Positions 53,491 through 63,008 of a stretch of DNA of 64,000 nucleotides are shown piece by piece. The stretch is taken from assembly GCA_026224825.1 (NCBI GenBank), contig JAMFRO010000022.1, positions 372,001-436,000 on the forward strand, in the 5' to 3' direction. Each line of letters begins with the position of its first letter. Within the stretch, counting starts at the first letter, position 1. The notes beneath the pieces were generated by a model, which worked only from the letters and a program-made list of their open reading frames with translations, searched no databases and was not told where the DNA came from. This DNA is from a bacterium. Its GTDB lineage: Bacteria > Pseudomonadota > Alphaproteobacteria > Acetobacterales > Acetobacteraceae. Both the position numbers and the translations under genes were made by a program.

Positions 53491-55131
53491 CTATAGGCCC
53501 TTATCGTTCAGCTCATCGATCAGCACACGAATATTCTCGGCATAATCCACCGGCACGACAACAAGCTGCACCCCATTTTCGGCAAAGGCGTCCCGCAACG
53601 CCGGCGCAAGCCCTTCCGCATCGGCCACGCGCCTTCCCTTGGCACCATAGGCGGCAGCATATTGCACGAAATCCGGGTTACCAAATGTCATCCCATGATC
53701 CGGAAAATGATCCACCGCCTGCTTCCAACGGATCATGCCATAAGCATGATCTTCCAGAATCAGCACAACCAGGTTGAGCTTCAGTCGTATGGCGGTCTCC
53801 AGCTCCTGCGCATTCATCATAAATCCGCCATCGCCGCACACCGCAAGCACACGCTTGTCCGGATTCAACATGGAAGCCATCATCGCCGAGGGCAGCCCCG
53901 CCCCCATCGTCGCCAAGGCATTGTCCAGCAGCAACGTATTCGCCGTCTGCGTGCGGTAATTGCGCGCGAACCATATCTTATACATGCCGTTATCCAGCGC
54001 CACGATACCATCCTCCGGCATCGCCTCACGCACATCATGCACAATACGCTGCGGCGTCAACGGAAACCGGCTCTCCGTCGCACGGTCCGCGACATGCGCG
54101 ATCACCTCATCCTTCAGCGCCAGAAACGCCGTATCCTGCGTCAGCCTGCCTTCCAGCAAATCCGCCAGCCGCAACAGCCCAGGCCCAACATCGCCGATAA
54201 TTTCCGTATCCGGAAAATACACCCGCTCCACCGTCGCCGGCATGAACCCCACATGAATGACATGCTGCGCCGGCGTCATCAGAAAAGGCGGTTTCTCCAC
54301 CGTATCATGACCAATCGCAATAATCAGATCCGACCGGTCGATCATGCGATGGATATAGTCACGCTCGGAAAGTGCCGCCGTGCCGATATACAGCTCCGAA
54401 CACCCCGTCACAGCACCTTTACCCATCTGCGTATTGAAAAACGGAATCTTGCTCCGCTTGACGAAAGCCGAGAGCGCTTCCGTCAGCGCCACACGATTGG
54501 CACCCGCCCCCAACATCACCAGAGGCCGCTTGGCCGCGACAATCAACGCAGCAGCACGCGCCAAAGTCGCCTCAGAGGCCACAGGCAGCGGGCTCTCATG
54601 CGGCGGAATCCCCCCCGTATGCTCCGTCATCTCCCGTGCAATATCCTCAGGCAATTCCAAATGCACCGGTCCGGGCCGCTCCTCGCGGGTAATGCGGAAC
54701 GCCTCGCGCACAATCGCCAGAATGCCGGCCGCACTCACAATCTGCTGCGAATGTTTCGTCAACGGCCGCATGGTGTTCACGATATCGACAATCTGAAACC
54801 GCGCCTGGCGGCTGCTCAATATCGGCTTCTGCCCCGTAATCAGCAGCATCGGCATCGCACCCAGCAACGCATAGGCCGCACCTGTCACCAGGTTCAACGC
54901 CCCCGGCCCAAGCGTACTAAGGCACACACCGGGCCGCCCCGTCAGCCGCCCATAGGTAGCCGCCATAAACGCCGCCGGCTGCTCATGCCGCGTCACCACA
55001 AGCTTGATGGAAGAGGTCCGCAGCGATTCCACAAAATCCAGATTTTCCTCGCCAGGCACACCGAAAATATGGGTAACCCCCTCATTCTCAAGTGCTGCAA
55101 CCAGAAGATCCGATGCCTTGATCACCGCCAT
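53491..55131 (-). CDS. Acetolactate synthase-like thiamine diphosphate enzyme
   Basis: A 546-residue TPP enzyme. GVPGEENLDFVESL and the catalytic Glu in TRHEQPAAFMAATYG start the PYR domain; the PP domain has GDGGFMMNAQELETAIRLKL followed by NLVVLILEDHAYGM, giving the GDG-N TPP/Mg site. It resembles catabolic AlsS-like enzymes, and no regulatory IlvH subunit is nearby. A clear GGAGG ribosome binding site overlaps the end of the upstream aldehyde dehydrogenase gene, so the two form an operon. The pair may act on an aldehyde or 2-oxo acid in sequence; the substrate is not read from sequence. Confidence 0.86.
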   Translation of the reverse strand: MAVIKASDLLVAALENEGVTHIFGVPGEENLDFVESLRTSSIKLVVTRHEQPAAFMAATYGRLTGRPGVCLSTLGPGALNLVTGAAYALLGAMPMLLITGQKPILSSRQARFQIVDIVNTMRPLTKHSQQIVSAAGILAIVREAFRITREERPGPVHLELPEDIAREMTEHTGGIPPHESPLPVASEATLARAAALIVAAKRPLVMLGAGANRVALTEALSAFVKRSKIPFFNTQMGKGAVTGCSELYIGTAALSERDYIHRMIDRSDLIIAIGHDTVEKPPFLMTPAQHVIHVGFMPATVERVYFPDTEIIGDVGPGLLRLADLLEGRLTQDTAFLALKDEVIAHVADRATESRFPLTPQRIVHDVREAMPEDGIVALDNGMYKIWFARNYRTQTANTLLLDNALATMGAGLPSAMMASMLNPDKRVLAVCGDGGFMMNAQELETAIRLKLNLVVLILEDHAYGMIRWKQAVDHFPDHGMTFGNPDFVQYAAAYGAKGRRVADAEGLAPALRDAFAENGVQLVVVPVDYAENIRVLIDELNDKGL

Positions 55132-55140
55132 ATCCGCCTC

Positions 55141-56523
55141 CTAAAATTTCAGCACGATCATCTTCTCATGCGACATATCGCGCATGGTGTAGGGAATCCC
55201 GCCCGTGCCGTAACCCGATTGCCGTTGCCCGGCAAAAGGCATCCAATCGGTGCGGAACGCCGTATGGTCATTGATCATCACGGCCGACCCCGCCAGCGTT
55301 CTGGCAGCATGCAGCGCGGCATTTATGTCAGTGGAAAATACCGAGGCCTGGAAAGCAAAGTTCAGGCTGTTGGCGCGGGCAATCGCCTCATCCATATCGC
55401 CATAACCATAAACACAGGTCACCGGCCCAAAAACCTCTTTGGTCGAGACACGCACATCCTCTGGCGGTTCCACCAGCACCGTGGGCGCATACACGCGCTC
55501 ACTGATCCGCGCCCCCCCGGTTGCGATTTTCGCCCCCGCAGCGGCAGCCTCCTTCACCCATTCCTCAACCCGCGCCACTTCCTTCGGCAAAATCAACGGC
55601 CCCACCTCGGTTTCCGCCAACACCGGATCGCCAACCCGCAAAGCCTCAACTGCCGCCGTGAATTTTTCGAGAAACGCTTCCTTAATATCCTGATGCACGA
55701 ATATCCGCTGCACAGAGACACAAACCTGCCCGGCATGATAATAGCCGCCCTTCACCAGCGGCGTAATAATCGCCGCCAGATCAGCCGAGCGGTCGACAAT
55801 CACCGGCGCCGCACCGCCATGCTCCAGCGCACAGCGCGTACCCGGCGGCAATTTAGAGCGCAGATACCACCCCACAACCGGCGAGCCGATAAAGCTCAAA
55901 AACGCCACACGCGGATCGATCACCAGCCGCTCCGCCAGAGCATTACCCTCCGGCAGCGCAAACTGGCACCATTCCGGCGGCAGCCCGGCCTCATGCACCA
56001 AACCCACGAAATGCCTGCAGCTCAACGGCGTGGTGGAGGCCGGCTTGATGATAATCGGACAACCCGTGGCAATGGCCGGCACCACCTGATGCACAATCAA
56101 ATTAAGCGGATGGTTGAAGGCGGAAATCGCCGCCACCACGCCAATCGGCTCGCGCGTGGTAAACGCCAGCCGGTGCTCGCTGGCCGGTGTCAGCCCCATG
56201 GGAATTTCCACCCCGGCCAGATGCTCCAGCTCACCCGCCGCCCCATCCACCCCATTCACCGCGCGCGCCACCTCAATCCGCGCATCGGTCAGCGGCTTGC
56301 CCCCCTCACGCGCGATCAACAACGCAAAAATCTCAAAATCCCGCTGCACAAGCCGCGCCAGCCGGCGCAGAATCTCAATCCGCCGATGCGCCGGCAGCCA
56401 GCCTGCCCTGTTCCGGTAAAGCCCCGCCGCGCGCGCCAGCATGGCATCAATCTCGCCCTCGCTATGCGTGGGCAATTCCATGATCGGCGCGCCGTCAAAT
56501 GCCTGTGTCACCAACATTGCCAT
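55141..56523 (-). CDS. Aldehyde dehydrogenase family protein
   Basis: A 460-residue NAD(P)-dependent aldehyde dehydrogenase. Motifs are SAFNHPLNLIVHQVVPAIA, the cofactor-site SFIGSPVVGWYL, EHGGAAPVIV with the general base Glu, and GYYHAGQVCVSVQRI with the nucleophilic Cys. The common ELGGKNP reads EHGGAAP, an alteration seen in some subfamilies. An AGGGGGG stretch precedes the ATG. It is directly upstream of the TPP enzyme on the same strand, with a 9-base gap. Confidence 0.88.
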   Translation of the reverse strand: MAMLVTQAFDGAPIMELPTHSEGEIDAMLARAAGLYRNRAGWLPAHRRIEILRRLARLVQRDFEIFALLIAREGGKPLTDARIEVARAVNGVDGAAGELEHLAGVEIPMGLTPASEHRLAFTTREPIGVVAAISAFNHPLNLIVHQVVPAIATGCPIIIKPASTTPLSCRHFVGLVHEAGLPPEWCQFALPEGNALAERLVIDPRVAFLSFIGSPVVGWYLRSKLPPGTRCALEHGGAAPVIVDRSADLAAIITPLVKGGYYHAGQVCVSVQRIFVHQDIKEAFLEKFTAAVEALRVGDPVLAETEVGPLILPKEVARVEEWVKEAAAAGAKIATGGARISERVYAPTVLVEPPEDVRVSTKEVFGPVTCVYGYGDMDEAIARANSLNFAFQASVFSTDINAALHAARTLAGSAVMINDHTAFRTDWMPFAGQRQSGYGTGGIPYTMRDMSHEKMIVLKF

Positions 56524-56651
56524 GCCCCCCTGCCTAACTCTTCACCTACCGCCCAAAACGGTCAAGCGCAGCACACACCTGCGCACTCAGGCGGATCGCA
56601 GCCCCCCGATCAATCCTACCATCGTATCGTAATACCTTGGCCCTAGCCCCC

Positions 56652-57032
56652 TTATACCCGCAGATGCGCCAGCTTCTGCGGATTACGCACCACATAAATC
56701 GCGGCGATCCGCTCACCATCGGCCACAATGCTCAGCACCTGCTCCACCACCCCGCCGCTGGAACTCACCACGCCAAGCGCCCCATTCACCATCCGCGCCT
56801 CGGACTGCATTGCCACGTCTCGCCCGGCGAATTTGCGCGCGCCCCCCAACAGAAAACGCGCAATCCGCGCACCCCCGAGAATCGGGTTCAGTGCCGCCCT
56901 CTTTATACCCCCGCCATCGGACAGCAGCACCGCATCCTCCCGCAGCAACGCCGTCAACGCCGACACATCGCCACTCGCCACGGCCGCACCCACGCCTGGT
57001 TGAGCCGCGACCCCGCCATCGCCCCGCATCAT
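56652..57032 (-). pseudogene. Orphan NTF2-like domain of an ECF41-type sigma factor
   Basis: About 126 residues that match the C-terminal extension of ECF41 sigma factors: a GD-sALtaLLREDAVLLSDGGG segment, then a central ARIARFLLG helix and the C-terminal YVVRNPQKLAHLRV. The sigma-2 and sigma-4 domains that should precede it are absent; only about 40 bases separate its start from the divergent dioxygenase gene. It may be a decayed sigma gene or a free-standing SnoaL-like protein with its own start. No obvious ribosome binding site was found. Confidence 0.6.
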
Positions 57033-57074
57033 CTCCTGCTGTAATACAACGCCATACCCATCCGGAGTTCCCCC

Positions 57075-57482
57075 ATGGCGGTCCAGCCGATCGACACAAT
57101 CCAGAGCTATCACGCGCATGTCTATTTCGACGGCCCGGCGCAGCGCCAAACCGCCGAAACTTTACGCGAACAGATCGCCGCCCGCTTCACCATCCTCATC
57201 GGCCGCTGGCACGACAAGCTCGTCGGCCCCCACACCAGACCGATGTACCAGCTCGCCTTCCCAGCCGCCGAATTCGCCCGGCTCGTGCCCTGGCTCATGC
57301 TCAACCGCTACGATCTCGCCGTGCTGATCCACCCCAATACCGGCCACCCCCGGCGCGACCATCTGACCAATGCGATGTGGCTGGGCGAAATCCTCGCCAT
57401 CAACGCCGGCCCCTTGCCCGAGCATGAGTCAGAGCACGCCCCAGAGATCATTCCCAACACCAACCCAACGATACAGCCCTGA
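57075..57482 (+). CDS. DOPA 4,5-dioxygenase family protein
   Basis: A 135-residue small protein of the DOPA 4,5-dioxygenase-like family. ESYHAHVYFD-type sequence (IQSYHAHVYFD) with the HxH metal ligands, HTRPMYQLAFP and WLMLNRYDLAVLIHPNTG are the conserved blocks. In fungi and plants the family opens catechol rings; bacterial members have mostly unknown roles. GGAG lies 8 bases before the ATG. It is divergent from the sigma-factor remnant, with no other aromatic pathway gene near. Confidence 0.85.
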   Translation: MAVQPIDTIQSYHAHVYFDGPAQRQTAETLREQIAARFTILIGRWHDKLVGPHTRPMYQLAFPAAEFARLVPWLMLNRYDLAVLIHPNTGHPRRDHLTNAMWLGEILAINAGPLPEHESEHAPEIIPNTNPTIQP

Positions 57483-57839
57483 CAAAAGCGCAGCCGGTCT
57501 GGACTTTCCCTCAGCCCGGCCGCCCCTCTCCGCCCCCCGTGTTCACGCGGGCCAAAACCGCCGCTTGACCCAGCAAAAAATCAACGATGGAGAGCAACGC
57601 CAAAGCGCCCAGCATCCCGGCGATACACTCCAGCCCCGGTGCCAGCGATATTGCGGGCCCCCAATCCTGCACCGTGGTTAAAATTAGCGCGATGGCCGCT
57701 TGCAGCCCGGCAACGGTGAGACCCTATGGGCTGCTTTGCAACAGCGCCGCAACGCCCACCGCGCCTATGACCCCCAACAACCGGGAGGCAAGGTAGCTCT
57801 GCCTGAAATTAGCGATGATCCGGCTGAGGGCTGCTAAAC
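57483..57839. other. Non-coding gap before the tRNA genes
   Basis: About 350 bases without a supported gene. On the minus strand a hydrophobic frame (GLQAAIALILTTVQDWG and following) resembles a membrane-protein fragment but is cut by an in-frame TAG near its start, so it may be a decayed gene. No terminator or mobile element is evident. Confidence 0.45.
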
Positions 57840-57926
57840 TGGTGCGGGCGGTCGGAATCGAACCGACACTCTATCACTAGAACCGGATTTTGAGTCCGGC
57901 GCGTCTACCAGTTCCACCACGCCCGC
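57840..57926 (-). tRNA. tRNA-Leu (CAA)
   Basis: An 87-base tRNA with a 7-base-pair acceptor stem (GCGGGCG/CGCCCGC), an anticodon loop CTCAAAA giving anticodon CAA, a long variable arm as expected for leucine, the GGTTCGATTCC T-arm and an encoded CCA end. It reads UUG codons. Confidence 0.95.
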
Positions 57927-58034
57927 AACGCGCTCCGTTCTGTAGAGAAGCCCCGCCCGAAAATCAACCAGCCAGATAAAAACACCACCCCGGCTTGCGT
58001 CCCTCTTTCGCTTTGGCTATAGCCGCGCGACCGG

Positions 58035-58110
58035 TCCCGAATAGCTCAGCTGGTAGAGCAAGCGACTGTTAATCGCTCGGTCGTAGGTTCGAGTCCTACT
58101 TCGGGAGCCA
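58035..58110 (+). tRNA. tRNA-Asn (GTT)
   Basis: A 76-base tRNA with acceptor stem TCCCGAA/TTCGGGA, D-arm TAGCTCAGCTGGTAGAGCA, anticodon loop CTGTTAA (anticodon GTT), T-arm GTAGGTTCGAGTCCTAC and an encoded CCA end. It lies 108 bases from the tRNA-Leu gene on the opposite strand. Confidence 0.97.
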
Positions 58111-58135
58111 GCTCCCCCCGGTCCCCAAATCCCCA

Positions 58136-59221
58136 CTAAACCCGCAAAACCGCCATCATCGCCACGGCGAACTCATGCCAGCCAGGCGGCGCCGCGTCAG
58201 CCACCCCCGCCGCGTCAGCCACCCCCTGCGCCGCGCGCAGCCGGGTCAGCAGCGCCTCCAGCCCGGCGGCAATGGCCCCAGGCTCCGGCGCGCACAGCAG
58301 CGCCCCCGGCAGCCCGCCCAGTTGCTCCGGCAGCCCGCCCACATTCGTCGCCAGCACATGGCGCCCCGCGGCAATCGCCATCGCCGCCACGCCGGACTGG
58401 CTGGCCTCCCGGTAGGGCAGCACCAGCCCCCCGGCCCAGCTCAGCAGCCCTGGCAGCTCGGCATCGTTGAACCACCGATTCTCCACCGTCACCCCCGGCA
58501 TTGCTGCAAGCCGCGACAACGCGCTGGACTGCGGCCCCTCGCCGCAGATCCGCAGCTCGAAATCCCGCTCCCCCAGCAGCGCCATGGCATCCGCCAGCAG
58601 GTCCAGCCCCTTGTAAGGCAGCAACCGGCCAAAATGCAGCACGCGCGGCCGTGGCATCGCTGCCACTGGCACCAAATCCTCGTCAAACCCAATCGGCGGA
58701 AGCCATAATTTCGTCAGCCCCTGCCCGCCCACCCCATAGCCCTGGCGCCGCAGCCCCTCCTCCACATGCGCGCTCAGGCAAAACAAATGCTTTGCCCCCC
58801 GCAACGCCTGGCGCTGGTCCAGCGCATGAAAACTCAATCCATCCCCAGGGTGCGCCGTCGCATCATGCACAATCACCGCATAGGGAATGCCAAGCCGCCG
58901 CAGCCCCGCCAGCATCCGCGCATCCAGCAGCGCCGGCATGGCACATACCGCCATCTCCGGTGCCAGCTCCCGCAAATGCCGCCTGGTCCGCCCCCCCACC
59001 AGCGGCGTCAGCAGCCGCTGCCGTAAATACCCCAACCGTGTCTCATAGGTCGGCTCAGCCCATGCGCAGCGCGGTGCCCCCGGCCCCCTCAGTATCTCCG
59101 CCGTCTGCGGCAGAGAGAGTGCCGCCTCCTGCCCCGGCAACCCGGCAATGGCTCCGGCCAGGCGCGCGGCAATAATCGGCCCAGCCCCGCGCCGCCCCCA
59201 ATGCCACACCAGAATCTTCAT
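58136..59221 (-). CDS. Glycosyltransferase, GT4-like
   Basis: A 361-residue GT-B transferase. The N-terminus ILVWHWGRRGAGPIIAARLA and the C-terminal LHFGRLLPYKGLDLLADAM with LPYREASQSGVAAMAIAAGR are typical of retaining family 4 enzymes. Its start overlaps the stop of the upstream glycosyltransferase (ATGA), so the two act together, probably on a surface glycan. A repeat of AADAAGVADA-like sequence near residue 340 looks like a small in-frame duplication. Confidence 0.84.
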   Translation of the reverse strand: MKILVWHWGRRGAGPIIAARLAGAIAGLPGQEAALSLPQTAEILRGPGAPRCAWAEPTYETRLGYLRQRLLTPLVGGRTRRHLRELAPEMAVCAMPALLDARMLAGLRRLGIPYAVIVHDATAHPGDGLSFHALDQRQALRGAKHLFCLSAHVEEGLRRQGYGVGGQGLTKLWLPPIGFDEDLVPVAAMPRPRVLHFGRLLPYKGLDLLADAMALLGERDFELRICGEGPQSSALSRLAAMPGVTVENRWFNDAELPGLLSWAGGLVLPYREASQSGVAAMAIAAGRHVLATNVGGLPEQLGGLPGALLCAPEPGAIAAGLEALLTRLRAAQGVADAAGVADAAPPGWHEFAVAMMAVLRV

Positions 59222-60444
59222 GCCACCCCCGCCGCGCGCAGCGCCGCCAGAAACGGCCCCGCCCCCAATGCCTGCCGCGCATGCGCCTGGCCCGCCGCCG
59301 CCATGGCTTCACGCCCGGCCGCATCCCCCGCCAGCCGGCGCAGTTCCACCGCCGCCGCCTCCACATCCGGCTCGGCCCACTCAGCCCCCGCCAGCGCATA
59401 GGTCCCGCGCGGGTCCTCAGCCTTAACAAGCCTATACGGCACCAGCCCGGACACCTCCGGCGTCATAAAATCCAAATTCCCCGACCACCCCGTCGCCACC
59501 ACCGCCCGCCCCAGCAGCATCGCCGTCGCCGGTATCAGCCCAAACCCTTCCGCGCGATGCAGCGACAGCACAACATCGCTCGCCCGCATCAACCCCCGCA
59601 GCCTCTCCTCGGAGATGGTCTCCGTCACAAGCCTGATATTCGGGGCATCCCCAATGGCCGCCATAATCAGCGCCACATCCCCGGGGTAGGCCTCAACATG
59701 CGAGAGCTTCAGCACAAACAGATAATCGCGACTCTTTCCAAACGCCGCCTTAAACGCCGCAATCGCCCCCAGCGGATTCTTACGCACCAGCGACGACGCC
59801 AGATTGAAAATCGTGGTCACGACAAACACATCGTCAGCCAGCCCAAAATCCGCGCGGCGCCCTTCAGCGGGTAATTCAGTCGCGGCAATGGGGTGAGGCA
59901 CCACCCGCACCCGGCCCGGCGCCAAAGCCTCCATCGCCGCCGCCGTAAAACGCGAACAGGCCCAAATCTCATGCACGAATTTCGCACCCTCGGCCCAACC
60001 CGACGGCACCACCGGCAGCTCCCAGGCCCACAGCCCGATCACGCGCCGCCCGCGCAGCGCCTTACGCCCCAGCCGCAGCAGTGAGGGTGGCAGAATCGGC
60101 CCATTCACCACCGCCAGCAGCGCCGCCCCCCGATTCTGCAGCATGGGCGCCAGCTCTGCCGGCCGCATCTCCACAAACCCCGGCAGCCCCAGCGGCAGCG
60201 CGCCCCGCGCCAGCCCATGCCGCGCCGCCACCTGGTGTAAAACCCGTGCCGACTCAGCCAGCCCGCTGCTCCCGGCAAAATCCCCCGCCACGATAATCCC
60301 ATCGCTGCGCGCCGGCGGCACACGGTCCGGCTTCGGCGCCAGTGCAGCGGAAATCCGCACCATCCCCGCCCGGCGCAGCCCGCGCGGCAGGCGGCGCCAC
60401 AACGCCTTGCCCAGCCCGCCCAATCCCTTTGCACCAGCGTTCAT
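59218..60444 (-). CDS. Glycosyltransferase, GT4-like
   Basis: A 408-residue transferase. GIIVAGDFAGSSGLAESARV near residue 50 is the acceptor-side start of one domain; FNLASSLVRKNPLGAIAAF and LSLHRAEGFGLIPATAMLLG mark the nucleotide-sugar domain. It is coupled to the following glycosyltransferase by four bases. AAAGG precedes the ATG by 8 bases. It sits beyond the two tRNA genes and is separate from the large polysaccharide locus. Confidence 0.84.
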   Translation of the reverse strand: MNAGAKGLGGLGKALWRRLPRGLRRAGMVRISAALAPKPDRVPPARSDGIIVAGDFAGSSGLAESARVLHQVAARHGLARGALPLGLPGFVEMRPAELAPMLQNRGAALLAVVNGPILPPSLLRLGRKALRGRRVIGLWAWELPVVPSGWAEGAKFVHEIWACSRFTAAAMEALAPGRVRVVPHPIAATELPAEGRRADFGLADDVFVVTTIFNLASSLVRKNPLGAIAAFKAAFGKSRDYLFVLKLSHVEAYPGDVALIMAAIGDAPNIRLVTETISEERLRGLMRASDVVLSLHRAEGFGLIPATAMLLGRAVVATGWSGNLDFMTPEVSGLVPYRLVKAEDPRGTYALAGAEWAEPDVEAAAVELRRLAGDAAGREAMAAAGQAHARQALGAGPFLAALRAAGVA

Positions 60445-60507
60445 TCCCGCGCCTTTGGGCAGAGTCGCGCCGCAGCGTCAAGAGAATCCATAAAGACAAC
60501 GAATCAA

Positions 60508-61713
60508 CTAATCAGGAGCCCGGCAGTAGGTACGCACGTAAGGTGCAAACCCCCGCTGCAGCGCGGGCAAATTCAGCTTGAACGCATCCAGCCGGTACGG
60601 CGCGTGCTTGGCATACCCCCCCTGCGGCTTGGCATTCACCGTCCGCGCCATGGCATCATAAGCATCATCCTCCAGCTCCAGCCCAAACTGCGCATAAATC
60701 CGCGCCACAGCCGCCAGAGGTGCCGCCGTCAGCTCGCTGTAATGCAGATGATATTTCCGGTCCGCCGCCACATCCACCCGCTGGTCAAACTCCACCAGCA
60801 AATTCGCCCCATGCATCCAGCGCTCAGCCACCTGCGCACCAATCTCGGCATTATCCACATTGCGCAAAAACGGCTTACGCAGCACCGCCGTCAGATGCGC
60901 CACAGACCCCAGCACCGCAATCGGGTCCCGATGCACGATCACGAACCTTGCATCCGGATAGGCCCGCAGTATCGCATCCAGCGTGAACGTATGGTCCGGG
61001 CATTTAAGCACCCAGCGCCCGCTCATATCCGCCTGCAGAAACTGCAAAAACTTTTTATGATACGCCAGCGCCCCATCATGCCCGCGCGTCTCCAGCCACT
61101 CAAAATACCCCGGCACCCGGTGCGTCGTATCAAACCGCAAACTCTGAAACACATGCGCGGTAATCTCGCTGCATTCCTGGGGGCAGTCGGCACTGGTCGG
61201 GTGCATATCCTCAAACCCCGGCGCCAGCCCCGAGAACAGCGCGAACTGCCTGTCCACCGCCCGCGCCCCTTTATCCCGCGCGGGGTCAAAATCCTTCGGC
61301 CTGGGTGCGGGATACATCGTCTGCCAATTACGCGGCACCAGATTTTCCGGGTCAGCCGCCATCAGGCTGTGCAGATAGCTCGTCCCCGAACGCGGCAGCC
61401 CCAGAATAAAAATCGGCGCCTCCACCGGCCGCCGCGCCAGCCCCGGATCGGCCGCATGCGCATCGGCCACCAATTGCGCATTCTCCAGCAGCCTTTGCAT
61501 ATCCCAGCGCAGCGCCAACCGCCCAAACAACGCCAGATCGGACTCCGCCTCAACCGAGGCCAACAACCGCTCCAGCCCCTCCACAGCCCCCGCATCGGGC
61601 CTGGCCTTGGCTGCCGCTATCAGCCTCTCCGGCGTACATCGGGGCAGCAAAAACCCCGGCACCAGCGGGTCCGCAACCCGCAGCCCCCCGGCGATGGCAT
61701 CCATCAAGCCCAT
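60508..61713 (-). CDS. Sulfotransferase family protein
   Basis: A 401-residue protein. The PAPS-binding 5'-loop is FILGLPRSGTSYLHSLMA and the 3'-loop region is ARFVIVHRDPIAVLGSVAHL. The family transfers sulfate from PAPS to hydroxyl or amino groups, although bacterial members can act on unknown small molecules or glycans. It is two bases downstream of gloA and next to two glycosyltransferases, so a sulfated glycan or lipid is possible. No PAPS synthesis genes are in the window. Confidence 0.84.
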   Translation of the reverse strand: MGLMDAIAGGLRVADPLVPGFLLPRCTPERLIAAAKARPDAGAVEGLERLLASVEAESDLALFGRLALRWDMQRLLENAQLVADAHAADPGLARRPVEAPIFILGLPRSGTSYLHSLMAADPENLVPRNWQTMYPAPRPKDFDPARDKGARAVDRQFALFSGLAPGFEDMHPTSADCPQECSEITAHVFQSLRFDTTHRVPGYFEWLETRGHDGALAYHKKFLQFLQADMSGRWVLKCPDHTFTLDAILRAYPDARFVIVHRDPIAVLGSVAHLTAVLRKPFLRNVDNAEIGAQVAERWMHGANLLVEFDQRVDVAADRKYHLHYSELTAAPLAAVARIYAQFGLELEDDAYDAMARTVNAKPQGGYAKHAPYRLDAFKLNLPALQRGFAPYVRTYCRAPD

Positions 61714-61715
61714 AA

Positions 61716-62114
61716 TCAGCCCGGCTTCCGCTCTATCAGCTCAATCTTATACCCATCCGGATCTTCAATGAACGCGATCACCGTGGTGCCGAACTTCACC
61801 GGCCCCGGCTCGCGGCTAATCTTAGCCCCCGCCGCCCGCAGCCGCTCGGTCGTGGCATATATATCCGGCACGCCCAGCGCCAGATGCCCAAACGCCGTGC
61901 CAATCTCGTATGTTTCCACACCCCAGTTATGAGTAAGCTCCAGCACCGTATGGCTCGCCTCATCGCCATACCCCAGAAACGCCAGCGTATACTTGCCCGC
62001 CGGCACCTCGGTGCGCCGCAACTCCCTCATCCCCAGCAACCCGGTATAAAACCCGATGCTCCGCTCCAAATCCCCCACGCGCAGCATCGTGTGCAGATAA
62101 GAAAATTCATTCAT
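61716..62114 (-). CDS. gloA: Lactoylglutathione lyase (glyoxalase I)
   Basis: A 132-residue vicinal-oxygen-chelate enzyme that converts the methylglyoxal-glutathione hemithioacetal to S-lactoylglutathione. [20 protein letters not shown] at the start, [19 protein letters not shown] and [14 protein letters not shown] hold the four metal ligands (His, Glu, His, Glu). AGAGGG lies 8 bases before the ATG. It is followed after one base by the sulfotransferase gene. Confidence 0.94.
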   Translation of the reverse strand: MNEFSYLHTMLRVGDLERSIGFYTGLLGMRELRRTEVPAGKYTLAFLGYGDEASHTVLELTHNWGVETYEIGTAFGHLALGVPDIYATTERLRAAGAKISREPGPVKFGTTVIAFIEDPDGYKIELIERKPG

Positions 62115-62144
62115 TAGGACAGCCCTCTTAATATTATTTGGTAT

Positions 62145-62960
62145 TTAGGGATGCACACCCAGAAGAAAAATCCCCCCCGCATCCGCAGCTTCAATCATAG
62201 CGGTTTTATTTGTCAGTAGGCTGCCCCCAGCCTCGAAGGCAATCCCCCGCAACCCCGCCGCACAGGCATTCTGAATGGTAGCCGACCCCAAAGTCGGCAA
62301 ATCCGCCCGCCGCTCCTGCCCCGGCTTGGCCAGTTTCACCAGCACACCGCCCGGCCCCGGCCGCGTCACAGCGGCAATCCTGGCCAGCATGGCGTCCGTG
62401 CCCTCAACGGCCTCCACCGCCAGCACAATCCCCTGCTGCACCACACAGGCCTGGCCAATATCCGCCGCCCCAATCACCCGCAGCACCTCCATGCCCCGCG
62501 CGATATCCGCCATCGCCTGGGCGTCTGGGGCGATTTTCGTCAGCAATCCCTCAGGCGCCAACGCATCGGTCAGCACCTCATGCGCACCGAGCAGTTTATA
62601 GCCTTCCTCTTCCAGCACACGCAGCACGGCGGACATAAGCCCGTCATCCCCCAGAAAGGCTGCCTTTCCCACTTTCGCCAGCAACCTAACCCCCTCGGCA
62701 TCCGGGCGCAGCGAGAAAATCGATGGGCGCTTCACCGGTCCGATAATCACGAGATCGGTGCAATCATGCTCACGCAAAGCCTGCCGAATGGCGCCTATCG
62801 CATCCATACGAAAATATTTATGTGGAAAGGGGGCCAGAACTGCCGGCTCGGCAAACCCCTCCAGCCCAGCAATAAAAACCTCGCGCCCGGAGCTGCGCGC
62901 CGCTTGCGCCACCTGGCCCGGCAGCGGCCCGCCGCCGGCTATGATTCCTAAGGGGGTCAA
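62145..62960 (-). CDS. lpxI: UDP-2,3-diacylglucosamine pyrophosphatase LpxI
   Basis: About 271 residues. LpxI hydrolyses UDP-2,3-diacylglucosamine to lipid X and UMP in lipid A synthesis and replaces LpxH in alphaproteobacteria. LGIIAGGGPLPGQVAQA, LVIIGPVKRP, KLLGAHEVLTD and the C-terminal RADLPTLGSATIQNA followed by GIAFEAGGSLLTNK are typical. The TTG at 62960 is used since the conserved sequence starts there. Frames further upstream (GTG 62990, TTG 62993) run through a palindromic repeat, and no ribosome binding site is clear for any. It follows lpxA on the same strand. Confidence 0.9.
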   Translation of the reverse strand: MTPLGIIAGGGPLPGQVAQAARSSGREVFIAGLEGFAEPAVLAPFPHKYFRMDAIGAIRQALREHDCTDLVIIGPVKRPSIFSLRPDAEGVRLLAKVGKAAFLGDDGLMSAVLRVLEEEGYKLLGAHEVLTDALAPEGLLTKIAPDAQAMADIARGMEVLRVIGAADIGQACVVQQGIVLAVEAVEGTDAMLARIAAVTRPGPGGVLVKLAKPGQERRADLPTLGSATIQNACAAGLRGIAFEAGGSLLTNKTAMIEAADAGGIFLLGVHP

Positions 62961-62966
62961 AAAGAA

Positions 62967-62988
62967 GCAGCTTTTTGAAAAAAGCCGC
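62967..62988 (-). terminator. Terminator-like hairpin between lpxA and lpxI
   Basis: On the minus strand GCGGCTTTTT and AAAAAGCTGC form a stem with one mismatch around a TC centre, followed by TTCTTTTT. It could end part of the lpxA transcripts or be one arm of an intergenic repeat. It lies within the longest possible lpxI reading frame. Confidence 0.5.
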
Positions 62989-63008
62989 ACCAAAAACTTT
63001 TATAAATT

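Noticed and set aside
53662-56646. A 994-codon open frame on the plus strand
   Set aside because: It lies exactly antisense to the TPP enzyme and aldehyde dehydrogenase genes, is full of His, Arg and Gln runs and has no family-like motif. It is a product of high G+C codon bias.
60604-61932. A 442-codon open frame on the plus strand
   Set aside because: It is antisense to the sulfotransferase and gloA genes and shows the same His/Arg/Pro-rich composition typical of shadow frames.
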